The notes under the pieces are model-generated. The model searched no databases, had not been told where the DNA came from, and worked only from the letters and a program-made list of their open reading frames with translations. This document shows positions 45,971 to 55,453 of a DNA stretch of 64,000 nucleotides, piece after piece. Position numbers and translations under genes: made by a program. Position 1 is the stretch's first letter; each line of letters starts with the position of its first letter. The DNA comes from Porphyromonas canoris (GTDB lineage Bacteria > Bacteroidota > Bacteroidia > Bacteroidales > Porphyromonadaceae), in assembly GCF_000769115.1 (NCBI RefSeq), contig NZ_JQZV01000013.1, positions 922,104 to 986,103 of the forward strand, read 5' to 3'.

Positions 45971-48568
45971 TTATGATTGAAGAAAAACGTATTCTCCCTC
46001 CTTATAATCCACAAGAATGGTTTTGTCTGTGCTTAAACTGTTGCTCAACAATGCTTTGGAAAGCTCGTTCAGAACTCTTCTCTTGATCACTCTCTTCACG
46101 GGTCTTGCTCCAAACTGCGGATCATATCCCTCCAAAGCAAGTTCTTTCACGGCTTCTTCAGAGAAGTCTATCTTTATCATATTTTCTTCGAGCATCTTCC
46201 GTATTCCTTCAAGTTGCAGTCTGACGATCTTAAATATCTCTTCCTGCGATAGAGGAGCAAACACTATTGTTTCATCTATACGGTTTAGAAGCTCCGGTCG
46301 TATCGTTCTCTTCAAAAGCGCCAACACTTTCTCTTTGCTCTCTTTCAAGACTCTGTCCGATCCGGTACGTTCATACTCTTCCATGCTTTCTCGGATAATA
46401 TCGGATCCGAGATTAGAAGTCATGATGATAATAGTATTCTTGAAGTTCACGGTACGTCCTTTGTTGTCTGTCAGTCGTCCGTCATCCAAGACTTGAAGCA
46501 GGATATTGAACACTTCCGGATGTGCTTTCTCTATCTCATCGAAGAGTATCACGGAGTAAGGTTTTCTTCTTATAGACTCTGTGAGCTGTCCTCCTTCATC
46601 GTATCCGACGTATCCCGGAGGTGCTCCTATAAGACGAGTTGCAGAAAACTTTTCTTGATATTCACTCATATCTATGCGTGTCATCATGTTTTCGTCATCA
46701 AACAGCAGTTCTGCCAAAGCTTTTGCCACTTCTGTCTTACCCACACCAGTCGTTCCCAAGAAGATGAAAGAGCCGATAGGTCGCTTAGGATCTTGAAGCC
46801 CTGCTCTCGAACGTCTCACGGCATTAGCGATGGCAGAGATAGCTTCTTCTTGTCCCACCACTCTTTTGTGCAGCTCCTCTTCCAAGTGCAGCAGCTTCTC
46901 TTTCTCCGATGACATCATCTTGCTTACAGGAATATTGGTCCATTTGGAGACAACATCGGCTATATCGTCCTGATCCACCACTTCTTTGACCATTGCGTTA
47001 TCTCCTTGTATTTTGATCAGTTCCTGTTCTGCCTCCGCTATCTGCTTCTTCTTGGTCTCTATTTTCCCATATCTTATTTCGGCGACCTTACCATAATCGC
47101 CCTCGCGTTCTGCTTTATCCGCAAGGTAGTTAAGCTCTTCGATCTCCGCCTTGTTGGCTTGGATGATTCCGATCTGCTCTTTCTCTTTCTGCCAACGTGC
47201 TCTCAACTGCATCTCGTCCTCCTTCAAAGATGCAATTTCTGCAAGTATGGCTTTCATCTTGAGCTCATCGTTGTCGAGCTTTATGGCTTCACGCTCTATC
47301 TCCAGTTGCTTTATCTTTCTGGAGATTTCATCCAACTCTTCCGGCAAAGAGTCTATCTGCATTCTCAATCGGGCAGATGCTTCATCCATCAAATCTATTG
47401 CCTTGTCCGGTAAAAATCTGTCTGTTATATAACGAGAAGATAGTTTTACGGCAGCTATGATGGCATCATCTTTTATTCTGATCTTATGATGATTTTCGTA
47501 CTTCTCCTTTATTCCTCGCAGGATAGAGATAGTACTCAACTCATCAGGTTCTTCTACCATTACGATTTGGAAGCGTCTTTCGAGAGCTTTGTCTTTCTCA
47601 AAATATTTTTGATACTCGTTGAGCGTCGTTGCTCCTATCGCATGCAGTTCGCCACGAGCAAGAGCAGGCTTCAGAATATTAGCGGCATCCATCGCCCCTT
47701 CACTCTTTCCGGCTCCCACAAGAGTGTGAATCTCGTCTATGAAAAGAATGATATTCCCTTCCGATTTAGAGACTTCATTCACCACTCCTTTGAGACGCTC
47801 TTCAAACTCTCCCTTGTATTTTGCTCCGGCTATCAAAGCACCCATGTCGAGAGAATATACCTCTTTGGTTTTTAGATTCTCCGGGACATCTCCTCTAACG
47901 ATACGGTGAGCAAGCCCTTCGGCTACGGCAGTCTTCCCTACCCCCGGTTCTCCTATCAGGATAGGGTTATTTTTCGTTCTTCTTGAAAGGATCTGCAACA
48001 CTCTTCGTATCTCTTCATCCCGACCGATAACCGGATCCAGCTTACCGCTTCGAGCTTTCTCTGTGAGATTTTGAGCATACTTGCCGAGTGCATCGTAGTT
48101 GTCATCCGAAGATTGAGAGGTAATATTACTTCCCTTTCTCAGCTCCATAATTGCTGTTTTAAGTGCTTGCTCCGTAGCTCCCATATCCTTTAACAGATGT
48201 GCCGCATCCGCTCCTTTCTGAAGGATGGCAAGCAGTAAGTGTTCTACCGCAACGTATTGGTCTTTGAAATCCGTTGCAAGTTGAGAGGCATGGGAAAGCA
48301 CTGCATTTGAAGCTGAAGAGAGATAGGGCTCCGAAGCTCCCCCTGTAACGCGAGGGAGAGAAGCTATCTTATCCTTAATTCGTTTCTTGAGAGTCTCCGG
48401 ATCTATTCCGATCTTTGGAAATATGTATCCGGAGAGATGCCCGGCTTCCTCCATTATGGCAAGAAGGATATGCAGGGGATCAATGGATTGTTGATGCTCT
48501 TGTTGCGCAAGCATTATGGCTTTTTGGATAATCTCTTGCGACTTGATAGTCATATTGTTCCAGTTCAT
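45971..48568 (-). CDS. clpB: Disaggregase chaperone ClpB
   Basis: The protein has 865 residues from the ATG at 48568, which gives the usual start [20 protein letters not shown]; the frame is open a further 49 codons upstream with no ClpB similarity. The Clp N domain comes first. Walker A sites are GEPGVGKTA near 200 and GTTGVGKTE near 600. The ClpB-specific coiled coil lies about 400-520. [20 protein letters not shown] is in the second AAA domain. It rescues aggregated proteins with DnaK. The promoter region shared with panC has an inverted repeat. Confidence 0.97.
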   Translation of the reverse strand: MNWNNMTIKSQEIIQKAIMLAQQEHQQSIDPLHILLAIMEEAGHLSGYIFPKIGIDPETLKKRIKDKIASLPRVTGGASEPYLSSASNAVLSHASQLATDFKDQYVAVEHLLLAILQKGADAAHLLKDMGATEQALKTAIMELRKGSNITSQSSDDNYDALGKYAQNLTEKARSGKLDPVIGRDEEIRRVLQILSRRTKNNPILIGEPGVGKTAVAEGLAHRIVRGDVPENLKTKEVYSLDMGALIAGAKYKGEFEERLKGVVNEVSKSEGNIILFIDEIHTLVGAGKSEGAMDAANILKPALARGELHAIGATTLNEYQKYFEKDKALERRFQIVMVEEPDELSTISILRGIKEKYENHHKIRIKDDAIIAAVKLSSRYITDRFLPDKAIDLMDEASARLRMQIDSLPEELDEISRKIKQLEIEREAIKLDNDELKMKAILAEIASLKEDEMQLRARWQKEKEQIGIIQANKAEIEELNYLADKAEREGDYGKVAEIRYGKIETKKKQIAEAEQELIKIQGDNAMVKEVVDQDDIADVVSKWTNIPVSKMMSSEKEKLLHLEEELHKRVVGQEEAISAIANAVRRSRAGLQDPKRPIGSFIFLGTTGVGKTEVAKALAELLFDDENMMTRIDMSEYQEKFSATRLIGAPPGYVGYDEGGQLTESIRRKPYSVILFDEIEKAHPEVFNILLQVLDDGRLTDNKGRTVNFKNTIIIMTSNLGSDIIRESMEEYERTGSDRVLKESKEKVLALLKRTIRPELLNRIDETIVFAPLSQEEIFKIVRLQLEGIRKMLEENMIKIDFSEEAVKELALEGYDPQFGARPVKRVIKRRVLNELSKALLSNSLSTDKTILVDYKEGEYVFLQS

Positions 48569-48676
48569 GATATATGTTTTTTTAGGTTTTGTACTATTTG
48601 CTATTGTGAACGATAAAGTACAATCAAAAGCATAACCCAAGTGTCCTGACTGCAGAAAACGGCAGACATACCAAGC

Positions 48677-48684
48677 CAAAAGTA
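48677..48684 (-). promoter_or_regulatory. Candidate -7 element for clpB
   Basis: TACTTTTG on the minus strand matches TAnnTTTG. Transcription would start near 48670, leaving a leader of about 100 bases, which supports the start at 48568. Confidence 0.55.
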
Positions 48685-48702
48685 ACATATAACATCTTAA
48701 AA

Positions 48703-48742
48703 TGTCATATATCATCCGCTAAAACGTCATTCTTATATGACA
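48703..48742. promoter_or_regulatory. Inverted repeat between clpB and panC
   Basis: TGTCATATA (48703-48711) and TATATGACA (48734-48742) are perfect 9-bp inverted arms with a 22-bp spacer. CGTCAT and ATGACAG copies lie nearby. The arms are upstream of both divergent -7 boxes, so a regulator of clpB could bind here. Not recognised as a CIRCE element. Confidence 0.5.
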
Positions 48743-48781
48743 AATGACAGAGTTTTAGGAATAAAATCCTATTTATTTGGG

Positions 48782-48789
48782 TAACTTTG
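48782..48789 (+). promoter_or_regulatory. Candidate -7 element for panC
   Basis: TAACTTTG matches TAnnTTTG, 36 bp upstream of the panC ATG. Confidence 0.65.
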
Positions 48790-48825
48790 CGGACATAATA
48801 AAAACATAATCAGAACGAACACCGA

Positions 48826-49683
48826 ATGGTAACAATAGACAATATAAAGCTTCTAAAAGAGAAACTTTCAGAAGAGAGAAAACAGACGAAAAAGATAGGA
48901 TTTGTTCCTACAATGGGTGCTCTTCATGACGGACACATCAGTTTGGTCAAACGCTCCATCAGCGAAAATGATATTACGGTAGTCAGTGTCTTCCTGAACC
49001 CTACGCAGTTTAACAACGCAAGAGATTTTGAGACCTATCCGAGAGATCTTGACAGAGATCTAAGACTGCTCTTCGAAGCAGGAGCAGACTATGTTTTTGC
49101 TCCGACTGTGGAAGAGATATATCCTAAAGATGAACCTCGCCAATCTCCTTTCGATCTTGGACGAGTGGCAGAGGTTATGGAAGGTAAGCATCGTCCCGGA
49201 CACTTTGCCGGAGTTGCGGAGGTGGTTTCCAAACTTTTCAGAATAGTCGAGCCGGATAAAGCATACTTTGGAGAAAAAGATTTTCAACAGATTGCCGTTA
49301 TTCGCCGAATGCTCTCTCTCATGCCGGATGTATCTATTGAGATCATCCCTTGTGAAATAGTAAGAGAAAAGGATGGACTTGCAATGAGTTCTCGCAATAC
49401 CCGGCTCAATGAAGACGAACGCCGATCTGCGCCATTCATCTACAAAGCTCTTAGACATGGTGTAGAGCTGTTTCGCAAAGGGGCTTCTGTGGAAGAGGTG
49501 TATAAAGCCGTGATCGAGCAAATAGACCAAACTCCTCACTTGAAAGTGGAATACTTCTCTATCGTGGATGGAGAGAGTCTCGAAGATATCAAATGCTGGG
49601 AAGAGAGTCGGGTACCGGTAGGATGTATTACAGTCTATTGCGGCGAAGTGCGGCTTATAGACCACATCCATTTTACAAGCTAA
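48826..49683 (+). CDS. panC: Pantothenate synthetase
   Basis: This 285-residue enzyme joins pantoate and beta-alanine. Signatures are [20 protein letters not shown] near 25, [10 protein letters not shown] near 55, [15 protein letters not shown] near 125, [13 protein letters not shown] near 145 and [11 protein letters not shown] near 185. panD and panB are not adjacent; the next gene, 13 bp on, is a glycosyl hydrolase-like protein. Confidence 0.96.
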   Translation: MVTIDNIKLLKEKLSEERKQTKKIGFVPTMGALHDGHISLVKRSISENDITVVSVFLNPTQFNNARDFETYPRDLDRDLRLLFEAGADYVFAPTVEEIYPKDEPRQSPFDLGRVAEVMEGKHRPGHFAGVAEVVSKLFRIVEPDKAYFGEKDFQQIAVIRRMLSLMPDVSIEIIPCEIVREKDGLAMSSRNTRLNEDERRSAPFIYKALRHGVELFRKGASVEEVYKAVIEQIDQTPHLKVEYFSIVDGESLEDIKCWEESRVPVGCITVYCGEVRLIDHIHFTS

Positions 49684-49696
49684 TATCAGACAATCC

Positions 49697-51217
49697 ATGA
49701 ATAGCACCACTTTTATAAGAATGGCAATAAGGACCGGAAGACCTCTACTCCTTATTGCTATCCTTGTTTTAAGCACAATGCTTCCTTCTTTTGCGGAACA
49801 ACCACCAAGTCTGTACCCAAAAAGAGAGATGCGTGCAGTTTGGCTGACGACACTTTACGGTCTGGATTGGCCGAAAACTCGGACAGCGGTATTACAACGA
49901 CAAGAGATAGATTGTATGCTCGACAGCCTCCGGTCTGCACATTTCAACACCGTATTTATACAGGTAAGAGGGCGGGGAGATGTCATTTACAAGAGTAAGT
50001 TTGAGCCGGTCATGCTGCCTTTCAGGGCTGCAATGTCGCAAGATAAAAGCTATGATCCTCTTGCTTATGTCATACAGGGGTGTCATGACAGAGGGATGGA
50101 ATGTCATGCCTGGATGGTTACCCTTAAAATGGCAAATGTCTCCGAATTCAGACACGCACCGAAAGACTCCTACATAAAAAGGTACAGGGCTCACACCATT
50201 CGCCACAACGGAGAGATCTATATGGATCCGGCCTCGGAACATGCTCGAAGATTTCTTGCAGATCTGGCAGAAGAGCTTGCTTCCAACTACGATATAGATG
50301 GTATCCACCTGGACTATATCAGGTATCCCGAAAGAGCTGAGAAGCTGAATGACCAACGTTCCTACAAAAGATCCAAAAGCAATCTTTCCCACTCCGCATG
50401 GCGAGAGGAGAATATTCACAGGACAGTCTCCATGATATATGACAGAGTGAAAAGCGTAAAGCCGCACATTCAAGTCAGTGCATCACCTATCGGGAAGTAT
50501 AGCAATGGTGTGAAGAACAACGGACATGTATGGACGGCAAAAGAGTCTGTCCATCAAGATCCCGTGGCATGGAAGCGTTCGGGGAAGATAGACTTTGTAG
50601 TCCCGATGATGTATTTTAAGGGAGAAGACTTCTTCTATCACCTCAAGAAGTGGAACAGAGAGATGGATGGGAAGATGGTAGCCGGGCTTGCATCATACAA
50701 GATGCTCAAAAGTCAGGGCGGATGGGACTACACAGATCTCAAACAACAGATTGACAGCTGCCGAGCCGAGTCCGGAGTGGGAGGAATCTGTTTCTTCAGA
50801 GCCGAGCAGCTGTTTGACAATAAGTATGGTCTTTGGAACTATCTGCGCCAAGAAGCATTCACTCGCCCGGCTCTTCTTCCGCTCAGATCATCCAATCCGG
50901 CAGCACCGGAGTCTGTCCCGGAGATTACGGACTTCTCTCTGCACGGAGATACACTGGTGGCAGAGTGGAGCTATGCAGGGAAAGACTCTCCCACATTCAA
51001 CATCTATATCTCCATGGATGGGAATGATGTCCGGACGGAAACCGCCGAATACCTTTCGCGTATCGGGATAAAAGAAAAAAATCTCACCATTCCTCTTGGC
51101 AACATACCGGAGGATACGCTTATACAGATCACCGTAACGGCATATACCACAGAGTATGCCGAGAGTGCTCCGGCGCACTCTGCCGTCTATTATCACAGAC
51201 CCAAAGAGCAACAATAA
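49697..51217 (+). CDS. Secreted GH10-like (DUF187) protein
   Basis: The protein has 506 residues. A signal peptide or anchor covers about 1-35 (PLLLIAILVLSTMLPSFAEQ). The family domain follows with REMRAVWLTTLYGLDWPKT near 45, FNTVFIQVRGRGDVIYKS, DGIHLDYIRYP near 200 and VPMMYFKGEDFF near 300. The last 95 residues form a fibronectin-III-like domain. Related proteins act on cell-wall or surface glycans, but the exact substrate is not known. It is 13 bp after panC and 34 bp before the transporter. Confidence 0.88.
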   Translation: MNSTTFIRMAIRTGRPLLLIAILVLSTMLPSFAEQPPSLYPKREMRAVWLTTLYGLDWPKTRTAVLQRQEIDCMLDSLRSAHFNTVFIQVRGRGDVIYKSKFEPVMLPFRAAMSQDKSYDPLAYVIQGCHDRGMECHAWMVTLKMANVSEFRHAPKDSYIKRYRAHTIRHNGEIYMDPASEHARRFLADLAEELASNYDIDGIHLDYIRYPERAEKLNDQRSYKRSKSNLSHSAWREENIHRTVSMIYDRVKSVKPHIQVSASPIGKYSNGVKNNGHVWTAKESVHQDPVAWKRSGKIDFVVPMMYFKGEDFFYHLKKWNREMDGKMVAGLASYKMLKSQGGWDYTDLKQQIDSCRAESGVGGICFFRAEQLFDNKYGLWNYLRQEAFTRPALLPLRSSNPAAPESVPEITDFSLHGDTLVAEWSYAGKDSPTFNIYISMDGNDVRTETAEYLSRIGIKEKNLTIPLGNIPEDTLIQITVTAYTTEYAESAPAHSAVYYHRPKEQQ

Positions 51218-51251
51218 AGATCTTACAGACAAGTTGTAGTATATATATAAT

Positions 51252-52952
51252 ATGTGGACAGACGAAATCATATCTTTTCTCACCGAACCTTCCATCTTAC
51301 AGGCAGTAGTAGCCTTATTCCTTGTCAGCGGCATAGGGATGTATTTAGGGAAGTTCAGCTTCAAGGGGGTGTCTTTAGGGCTTTCGATGGTATTCTTCAT
51401 CGGTATCATCTGCTCGCACTTCGGGCTGAGAGTGGACTCTGAGATCCTTGCCTTTACCATCAACGTCGGGCTTATCCTTTATGTCTATACGCTGGGGCTT
51501 CAGGTCGGTCCGGCCTTCATCGAGTCTCTGAAGAAGAGAGGCATCGTGCTCAATCTCTGGGCTACAGCCATCATTGTTCTGAGTATTGTGGTGATAGTGG
51601 TTCTTTATCTTATCTCCAACCAATCTCTCCCTCATCTGATGGGAGTATTGAGTGGAGCCGTAACCAACATGCCGGTCTTGGGGGCATCTCAGGAAGCCGT
51701 CAGCGGAGTATTGGTACATCAGGGAGCATCTCAGGAAGTGCTCTCGAAGACGCTTGCCGAGATGGCTATGGCCACTGCGATAGCTTATCCTTTCGGGGTG
51801 ATCGGCGTTTTTATCGTCATAGCCATTCTCAAGACGCAGGTGCCTCGTTCCGGAGCATCGGCAGAAGAAGACGACACCGTCAAGACAATCACCAAAGAGT
51901 ACCTCATAACCAACAGCGCCGTTGCAGGCAAAACCATCAGGGAGCTCATGACGCTCAACACCGTACCCATGCTGGTCTCGCGGATCTGGAGGGAAGGACG
52001 GTTTATGATGCCCAAGTCGGACACGGAGCTGCAGCCGGGCGATCACGTCCTTGTCGTGAGCGAAGAGGAACACCATCCCAAGATACTGCTTCTTTTGGGT
52101 GAAGAGGCAAAAGGAGTCCGGCCCGGAGAAGAAGTGATAGACTGGGAAGCCGCCAACGAATCGCTCGCATCTCGCAGAATCATCATAACCAGACAGGAGA
52201 TCAACGGCGTACGTCTGGCATCCTTAGACCTCAGAAGCAGGATGAACATCAACGTAACCTCCGTCATCCGCGCAGGCATCACGCTGCTCCCCTCTCCGTC
52301 TCTCCGCCTGCAGATGGGCGACAGGCTCTCCGTCGTGGGCAAAGAAAGCGACCTCAAGGAGCTTTCCCGGATGATGGGCAACGAGCTGAAAGAGCTGGAC
52401 ACACCCTACCTTGTAACCCTTTTTATAGGGATGCTGCTGGGGTGCGTGCTGGGAGCCATTCCGATCGTGATACCGGGTATCTCCACGCCGATCAAGATGG
52501 GAATCGCCGGAGGTCCGCTCATTGCCGGTATTCTGATGAGTGCCTACGGAGTAAGGCTCCACCTGAACACCTACATCACCTCCAGCGCCAATCTGATGAT
52601 ACGCACCTTCGGCATCGTGCTTTTCATGGCTGCGCTCGGGCTCAGTTCGGGAGAAGGTTTCTTCGCGACCCTTTCGCAAGGTCCCGGACTGATATGGATG
52701 GCTCTCGGCACTGCCGTCACCGTCCTGCCTCCCCTCATCATCGGCTACATCTGCATGAAGTGGTTCAAGCTCTCCTTCAGCCACACGGCGGGAGTTGTAT
52801 GCGGCAGCATGGCCAATCCCATAGCTCTCGACTACGCCTCCACCCTCGTAAAAGGCGACACCATTGCGGTGTCTTACGTCACGGTTTACCCCCTCACGAT
52901 GTTCGCCAGAGTGATTGCCGCGCAGCTCACCGTGGGGATCATCATGGGATGA
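51252..52952 (+). CDS. YidE/AspT-family transporter with RCK_C domains
   Basis: The protein has 566 residues. About five membrane helices at the N-terminus (to about 195) and five or six at the C-terminus (from about 385) flank two cytosolic TrkA-C domains (about 215-290 and 300-375, with LQPGDHVLVVSEEEH and LQMGDRLSVVGKESDL). This is the aspartate:alanine-exchanger duplication family. VTNMPVLGASQEA and VCGSMANPIALDYA are the paired pore signatures. The substrate is unknown. GC content rises within the gene: its 3' half is clearly richer than its 5' half. Confidence 0.9.
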   Translation: MWTDEIISFLTEPSILQAVVALFLVSGIGMYLGKFSFKGVSLGLSMVFFIGIICSHFGLRVDSEILAFTINVGLILYVYTLGLQVGPAFIESLKKRGIVLNLWATAIIVLSIVVIVVLYLISNQSLPHLMGVLSGAVTNMPVLGASQEAVSGVLVHQGASQEVLSKTLAEMAMATAIAYPFGVIGVFIVIAILKTQVPRSGASAEEDDTVKTITKEYLITNSAVAGKTIRELMTLNTVPMLVSRIWREGRFMMPKSDTELQPGDHVLVVSEEEHHPKILLLLGEEAKGVRPGEEVIDWEAANESLASRRIIITRQEINGVRLASLDLRSRMNINVTSVIRAGITLLPSPSLRLQMGDRLSVVGKESDLKELSRMMGNELKELDTPYLVTLFIGMLLGCVLGAIPIVIPGISTPIKMGIAGGPLIAGILMSAYGVRLHLNTYITSSANLMIRTFGIVLFMAALGLSSGEGFFATLSQGPGLIWMALGTAVTVLPPLIIGYICMKWFKLSFSHTAGVVCGSMANPIALDYASTLVKGDTIAVSYVTVYPLTMFARVIAAQLTVGIIMG

Positions 52953-53045
52953 CGGCGGGACGAACAGCCCGTCTGCCATCACTTCTCCCCCACGGCTCCG
53001 CATCGTTTGCCGCAAATCAATAGGGGACAGACAGATAAACAAGTA

Positions 53046-53082
53046 AAAGCAACGTCGGTACGATACGTATCGGCGTTGCTTT
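53046..53082. terminator. Weak hairpin after the YidE-type gene
   Basis: AAAGCAACG and CGTTGCTTT close a stem that includes CGATACG/CGTATCG. No strong T-tract follows on the plus strand, so termination is uncertain. It lies in the 1-kb gene-free stretch 52953-53954, which otherwise holds array 2 and the nfnB terminator. Confidence 0.5.
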
Positions 53083-53392
53083 CGTTACGGGTGCAAGCTC
53101 CCGAAACAGGCGGCAAACGCCCGGAGAGTTGAGAGCTTTTCTCCGGATTGTTACCGCCCGGCCTCTTCCCCCCTGCACTCTCATGAAGAAAAGAGTACGA
53201 ACAAAAAGGGTCCGACAAAGCGTTCCGGGCATTGAAAATCGGGGCAGAAAACAGCGAAAAAAAGCGGAAAAACAGAGGCTTTTTCTCCCATTTTGAGGCC
53301 GACTTTCGGCTCGACTATTTCAACCTTAATCGTAAAAATGTAATCTCCTGTTTAACAGCAAATTATATTCCTTGAGGATTTGGCGAAAATTT

Positions 53393-53840
53393 CTTGGCCA
53401 AGAAAATTTTTTTTCTTGGCCACAAAAATATTTTTTCTTGGCCACAAAAATTTTTTTTCTTGGCCACACAATTTTTTTTCCTTGCCCAAGCAGTTTTTTT
53501 TACGTGCGCACAGAGGTTTTTTTTCGTGCGCACAGAAATTTTTTTTCGTGCGCACAGAAATTTTTTTTCATGCGCACGTAAATTTTTTTTCATGCGCACA
53601 GAAATTTTTTTTTCATGCGTACAGAAATTTTTTTTCATGCGCACAGAAATTTTTTTTCATGCGCACAGAAATTTTTTTTCATGCGCACAGAAATTTTTTT
53701 TCGTGCGCACGTAAATTTTTTTTCGTGCGCACAGAAATTTTTTTTCGTGCGCACAGAAATTTTTTTTCATGCGCACGTAAATTTTTTTTCGTGCGCACGT
53801 AAATTTTTTTTCATGCGCACAGAAATTTTTTTCCTTGCGG
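53393..53840. repeat. Tandem array 2: about 20 copies, 22-bp period, A/T-tract units
   Basis: Each unit is a GC-rich core of 8-10 bases followed by A3-5 and T7-9. The first four copies carry TTGGCCA, the fifth TTGCCCAAG, and the remaining 15 GTGCGCAC or ATGCGCAC (one ATGCGTAC). Cores recur every 22 bp from 53396; one extra T shifts the last copies by 1 bp. All six frames are open only because the unit holds no stop. It sits between the convergent YidE-type and nfnB genes. Confidence 0.95.
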
Positions 53841-53891
53841 AAGAAGATGTTGGGTATTCCCTTTTCAGGGACAGAATGGGAGGGAGGGGGG

Positions 53892-53930
53892 AAAAAGAAG
53901 TCCCACACTCTTCGGGAGAGTATGGGACTT
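53892..53930 (-). terminator. Terminator of nfnA-nfnB
   Basis: On the minus strand AAGTCCCATACTCT pairs with AGAGTGTGGGACTT around a short loop and is followed by CTTTTTCCC. It lies 24 bp after the nfnB stop. Confidence 0.88.
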
Positions 53931-53954
53931 CGAGAATCGGTATTTCGGGTCTCG

Positions 53955-55448
53955 TCAATGCGCCATGTAGGTTCGGGTCAGATAGTCGTGCATGCCTTTG
54001 GCTGCGTTTCTGCCGTCTCCCATGGCAAGGATCACGGTGGCTCCTCCACGCACGATGTCTCCGCCGGCAAAGATGTCGGGGATGTCGGCTTGGTTGTTTT
54101 CGCTCACGACGATGGTGCCGTGTCGGGTGATGGTGAGCCCCTGTATGCTCTTAGGGATGAGCGGATTGGGAGAGACACCCACGCTGACGATGGCTTCGTC
54201 CACGTCTATTTCGACCACGTCGCCCTCGATGGGCACGGGGGATCTGCGCCCGGATGCGTCCGGCTCGCCAAGCTCCATCCTCTGGAGCAGGATGGAGGTG
54301 AGGCGTCCTTTTTCGTCCCCTTTGTAGGCGATGGGGTTGTGAAGGGTGAGAAATTCGACTCCCTCTTCCTGTGCGTGGTGTACTTCTTCGAGACGGGCAG
54401 GCATTTCGTCCAGACCTCTCCGGTAGATGATCATGGCTCGCTTGGCTCCCAGACGGAGAGCCGTGCGGACGGAGTCCATGGCGGTGTTGCCCCCTCCGAT
54501 GACGGCAACGCTGAGCCCTCTCGATACGGGGGTTTCGCTCGTTCGGGAGAAAGCTCCCATGAGATTGACGCGGGTGAGGTATTCGTTGCTGGACATGACG
54601 CCCACGAGGTTCTCTCCGGGAATGCCCATGAAGCGCGGAAGTCCTGCCCCGCTGCCGATGAACAATCCCTTGAAGCCCTCCCGGTGAAGATCTTCGTAGG
54701 AGAGCGTCTTGCCCACGATGCAGTTGGTCTCAAACTTTACTCCCAGCTCGCGGAGCTTGCGGATCTCAAACTCCACAATGTCGTTGGGCAGGCGAAACTC
54801 CGGGATGCCGTACTTCAACACCCCTCCGATCTCATGAAGTGCCTCGAAGACCGTGACGTCGTAGCCGTACTTTGCCATGTCGCCGGCAAACGAAAGCCCT
54901 GCCGGTCCGCTGCCCACAACCGCAACCTTGATGCCGTTGCCCTTCGGAAGGGGGGCTTTTTCGGCAGGCCGGCGTAGCGTATGCTCGCGCTCGAAGTCCG
55001 CCGCGTAACGCTCCAGGTAGCCTATCGCCACAGGCTCTTTCTTGAGCTTGAGGGTGTAGAAGCATTGAGACTCGCACTGCTTCTCCTGCGGACAGACACG
55101 TCCGCAAACGCCGGGGAGAGCCGTGGTCTCCCGCAGAACGCGAGCGGCTTCGAGCACTTCCCCACGCTCGATGTTTTTGATGAAGGTCGGGATCTGAATC
55201 CTCACGGGACAGCCGTTCATGCAGGTGGGATCCACACAGTCGAGACAGCGCACCGACTCCTGTCCGGCCTGCTCGTGAGAGAGCCCGAGATTGACCTCTT
55301 CGTTGTTCTTGTTCCGGATGTCGGGATCCAACGCGGGCATCACGACACGAGGAGTCGCGATACGGTCTTTCGCCTTGACGCTCTTGCGCAACAGCTCTCT
55401 CCACTCTTCTGCCCGACGTTCTGCTATTTGCTCTTTTTCGGTTGGCAT
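53955..55448 (-). CDS. nfnB: NfnB-like flavoprotein (GltD family), ferredoxin:NADP+ oxidoreductase large subunit
   Basis: The 497-residue protein has an N-terminal region with cysteines for two 4Fe-4S clusters (RCLDCVDPTCMNGCP near 84 and CGRVCPQEKQCESQC near 130). The FAD loop VAVVGSGPAGLSFAGDMAKYG lies near 175. The NADP-binding loop VAVIGGGNTAMDSVRTALRLG lies near 315. The C-terminus has DIFAGGDIVRGGATVILAMGDGR. Alone it would be called glutamate synthase small subunit, but the adjacent nfnA (5 bp) points to the NfnAB complex that transfers electrons between NADH, NADPH and ferredoxin. The gene is GC-rich compared with most of the window. Confidence 0.85.
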   Translation of the reverse strand: MPTEKEQIAERRAEEWRELLRKSVKAKDRIATPRVVMPALDPDIRNKNNEEVNLGLSHEQAGQESVRCLDCVDPTCMNGCPVRIQIPTFIKNIERGEVLEAARVLRETTALPGVCGRVCPQEKQCESQCFYTLKLKKEPVAIGYLERYAADFEREHTLRRPAEKAPLPKGNGIKVAVVGSGPAGLSFAGDMAKYGYDVTVFEALHEIGGVLKYGIPEFRLPNDIVEFEIRKLRELGVKFETNCIVGKTLSYEDLHREGFKGLFIGSGAGLPRFMGIPGENLVGVMSSNEYLTRVNLMGAFSRTSETPVSRGLSVAVIGGGNTAMDSVRTALRLGAKRAMIIYRRGLDEMPARLEEVHHAQEEGVEFLTLHNPIAYKGDEKGRLTSILLQRMELGEPDASGRRSPVPIEGDVVEIDVDEAIVSVGVSPNPLIPKSIQGLTITRHGTIVVSENNQADIPDIFAGGDIVRGGATVILAMGDGRNAAKGMHDYLTRTYMAH

Positions 55449-55453
55449 AGGGC

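Noticed and set aside
53281..53340. Fifth copy of the 21-bp palindrome element
   Set aside because: Segments like TTGAGGCCGA and TCAACCTTAA are similar, but they do not keep the 21-bp step.
53352..53908. ORFs reading FFSCAQKFFF or RTKKNLCAHEKK repeats in array 2
   Set aside because: Same artefact: a stop-free 22-bp unit read in several frames on both strands.
53835..54977. 380-codon plus-strand ORF opposite nfnB
   Set aside because: It lies antisense to a well-supported flavoprotein gene with FAD, NADP and iron-sulfur motifs. Long antisense frames are expected in GC-rich genes.
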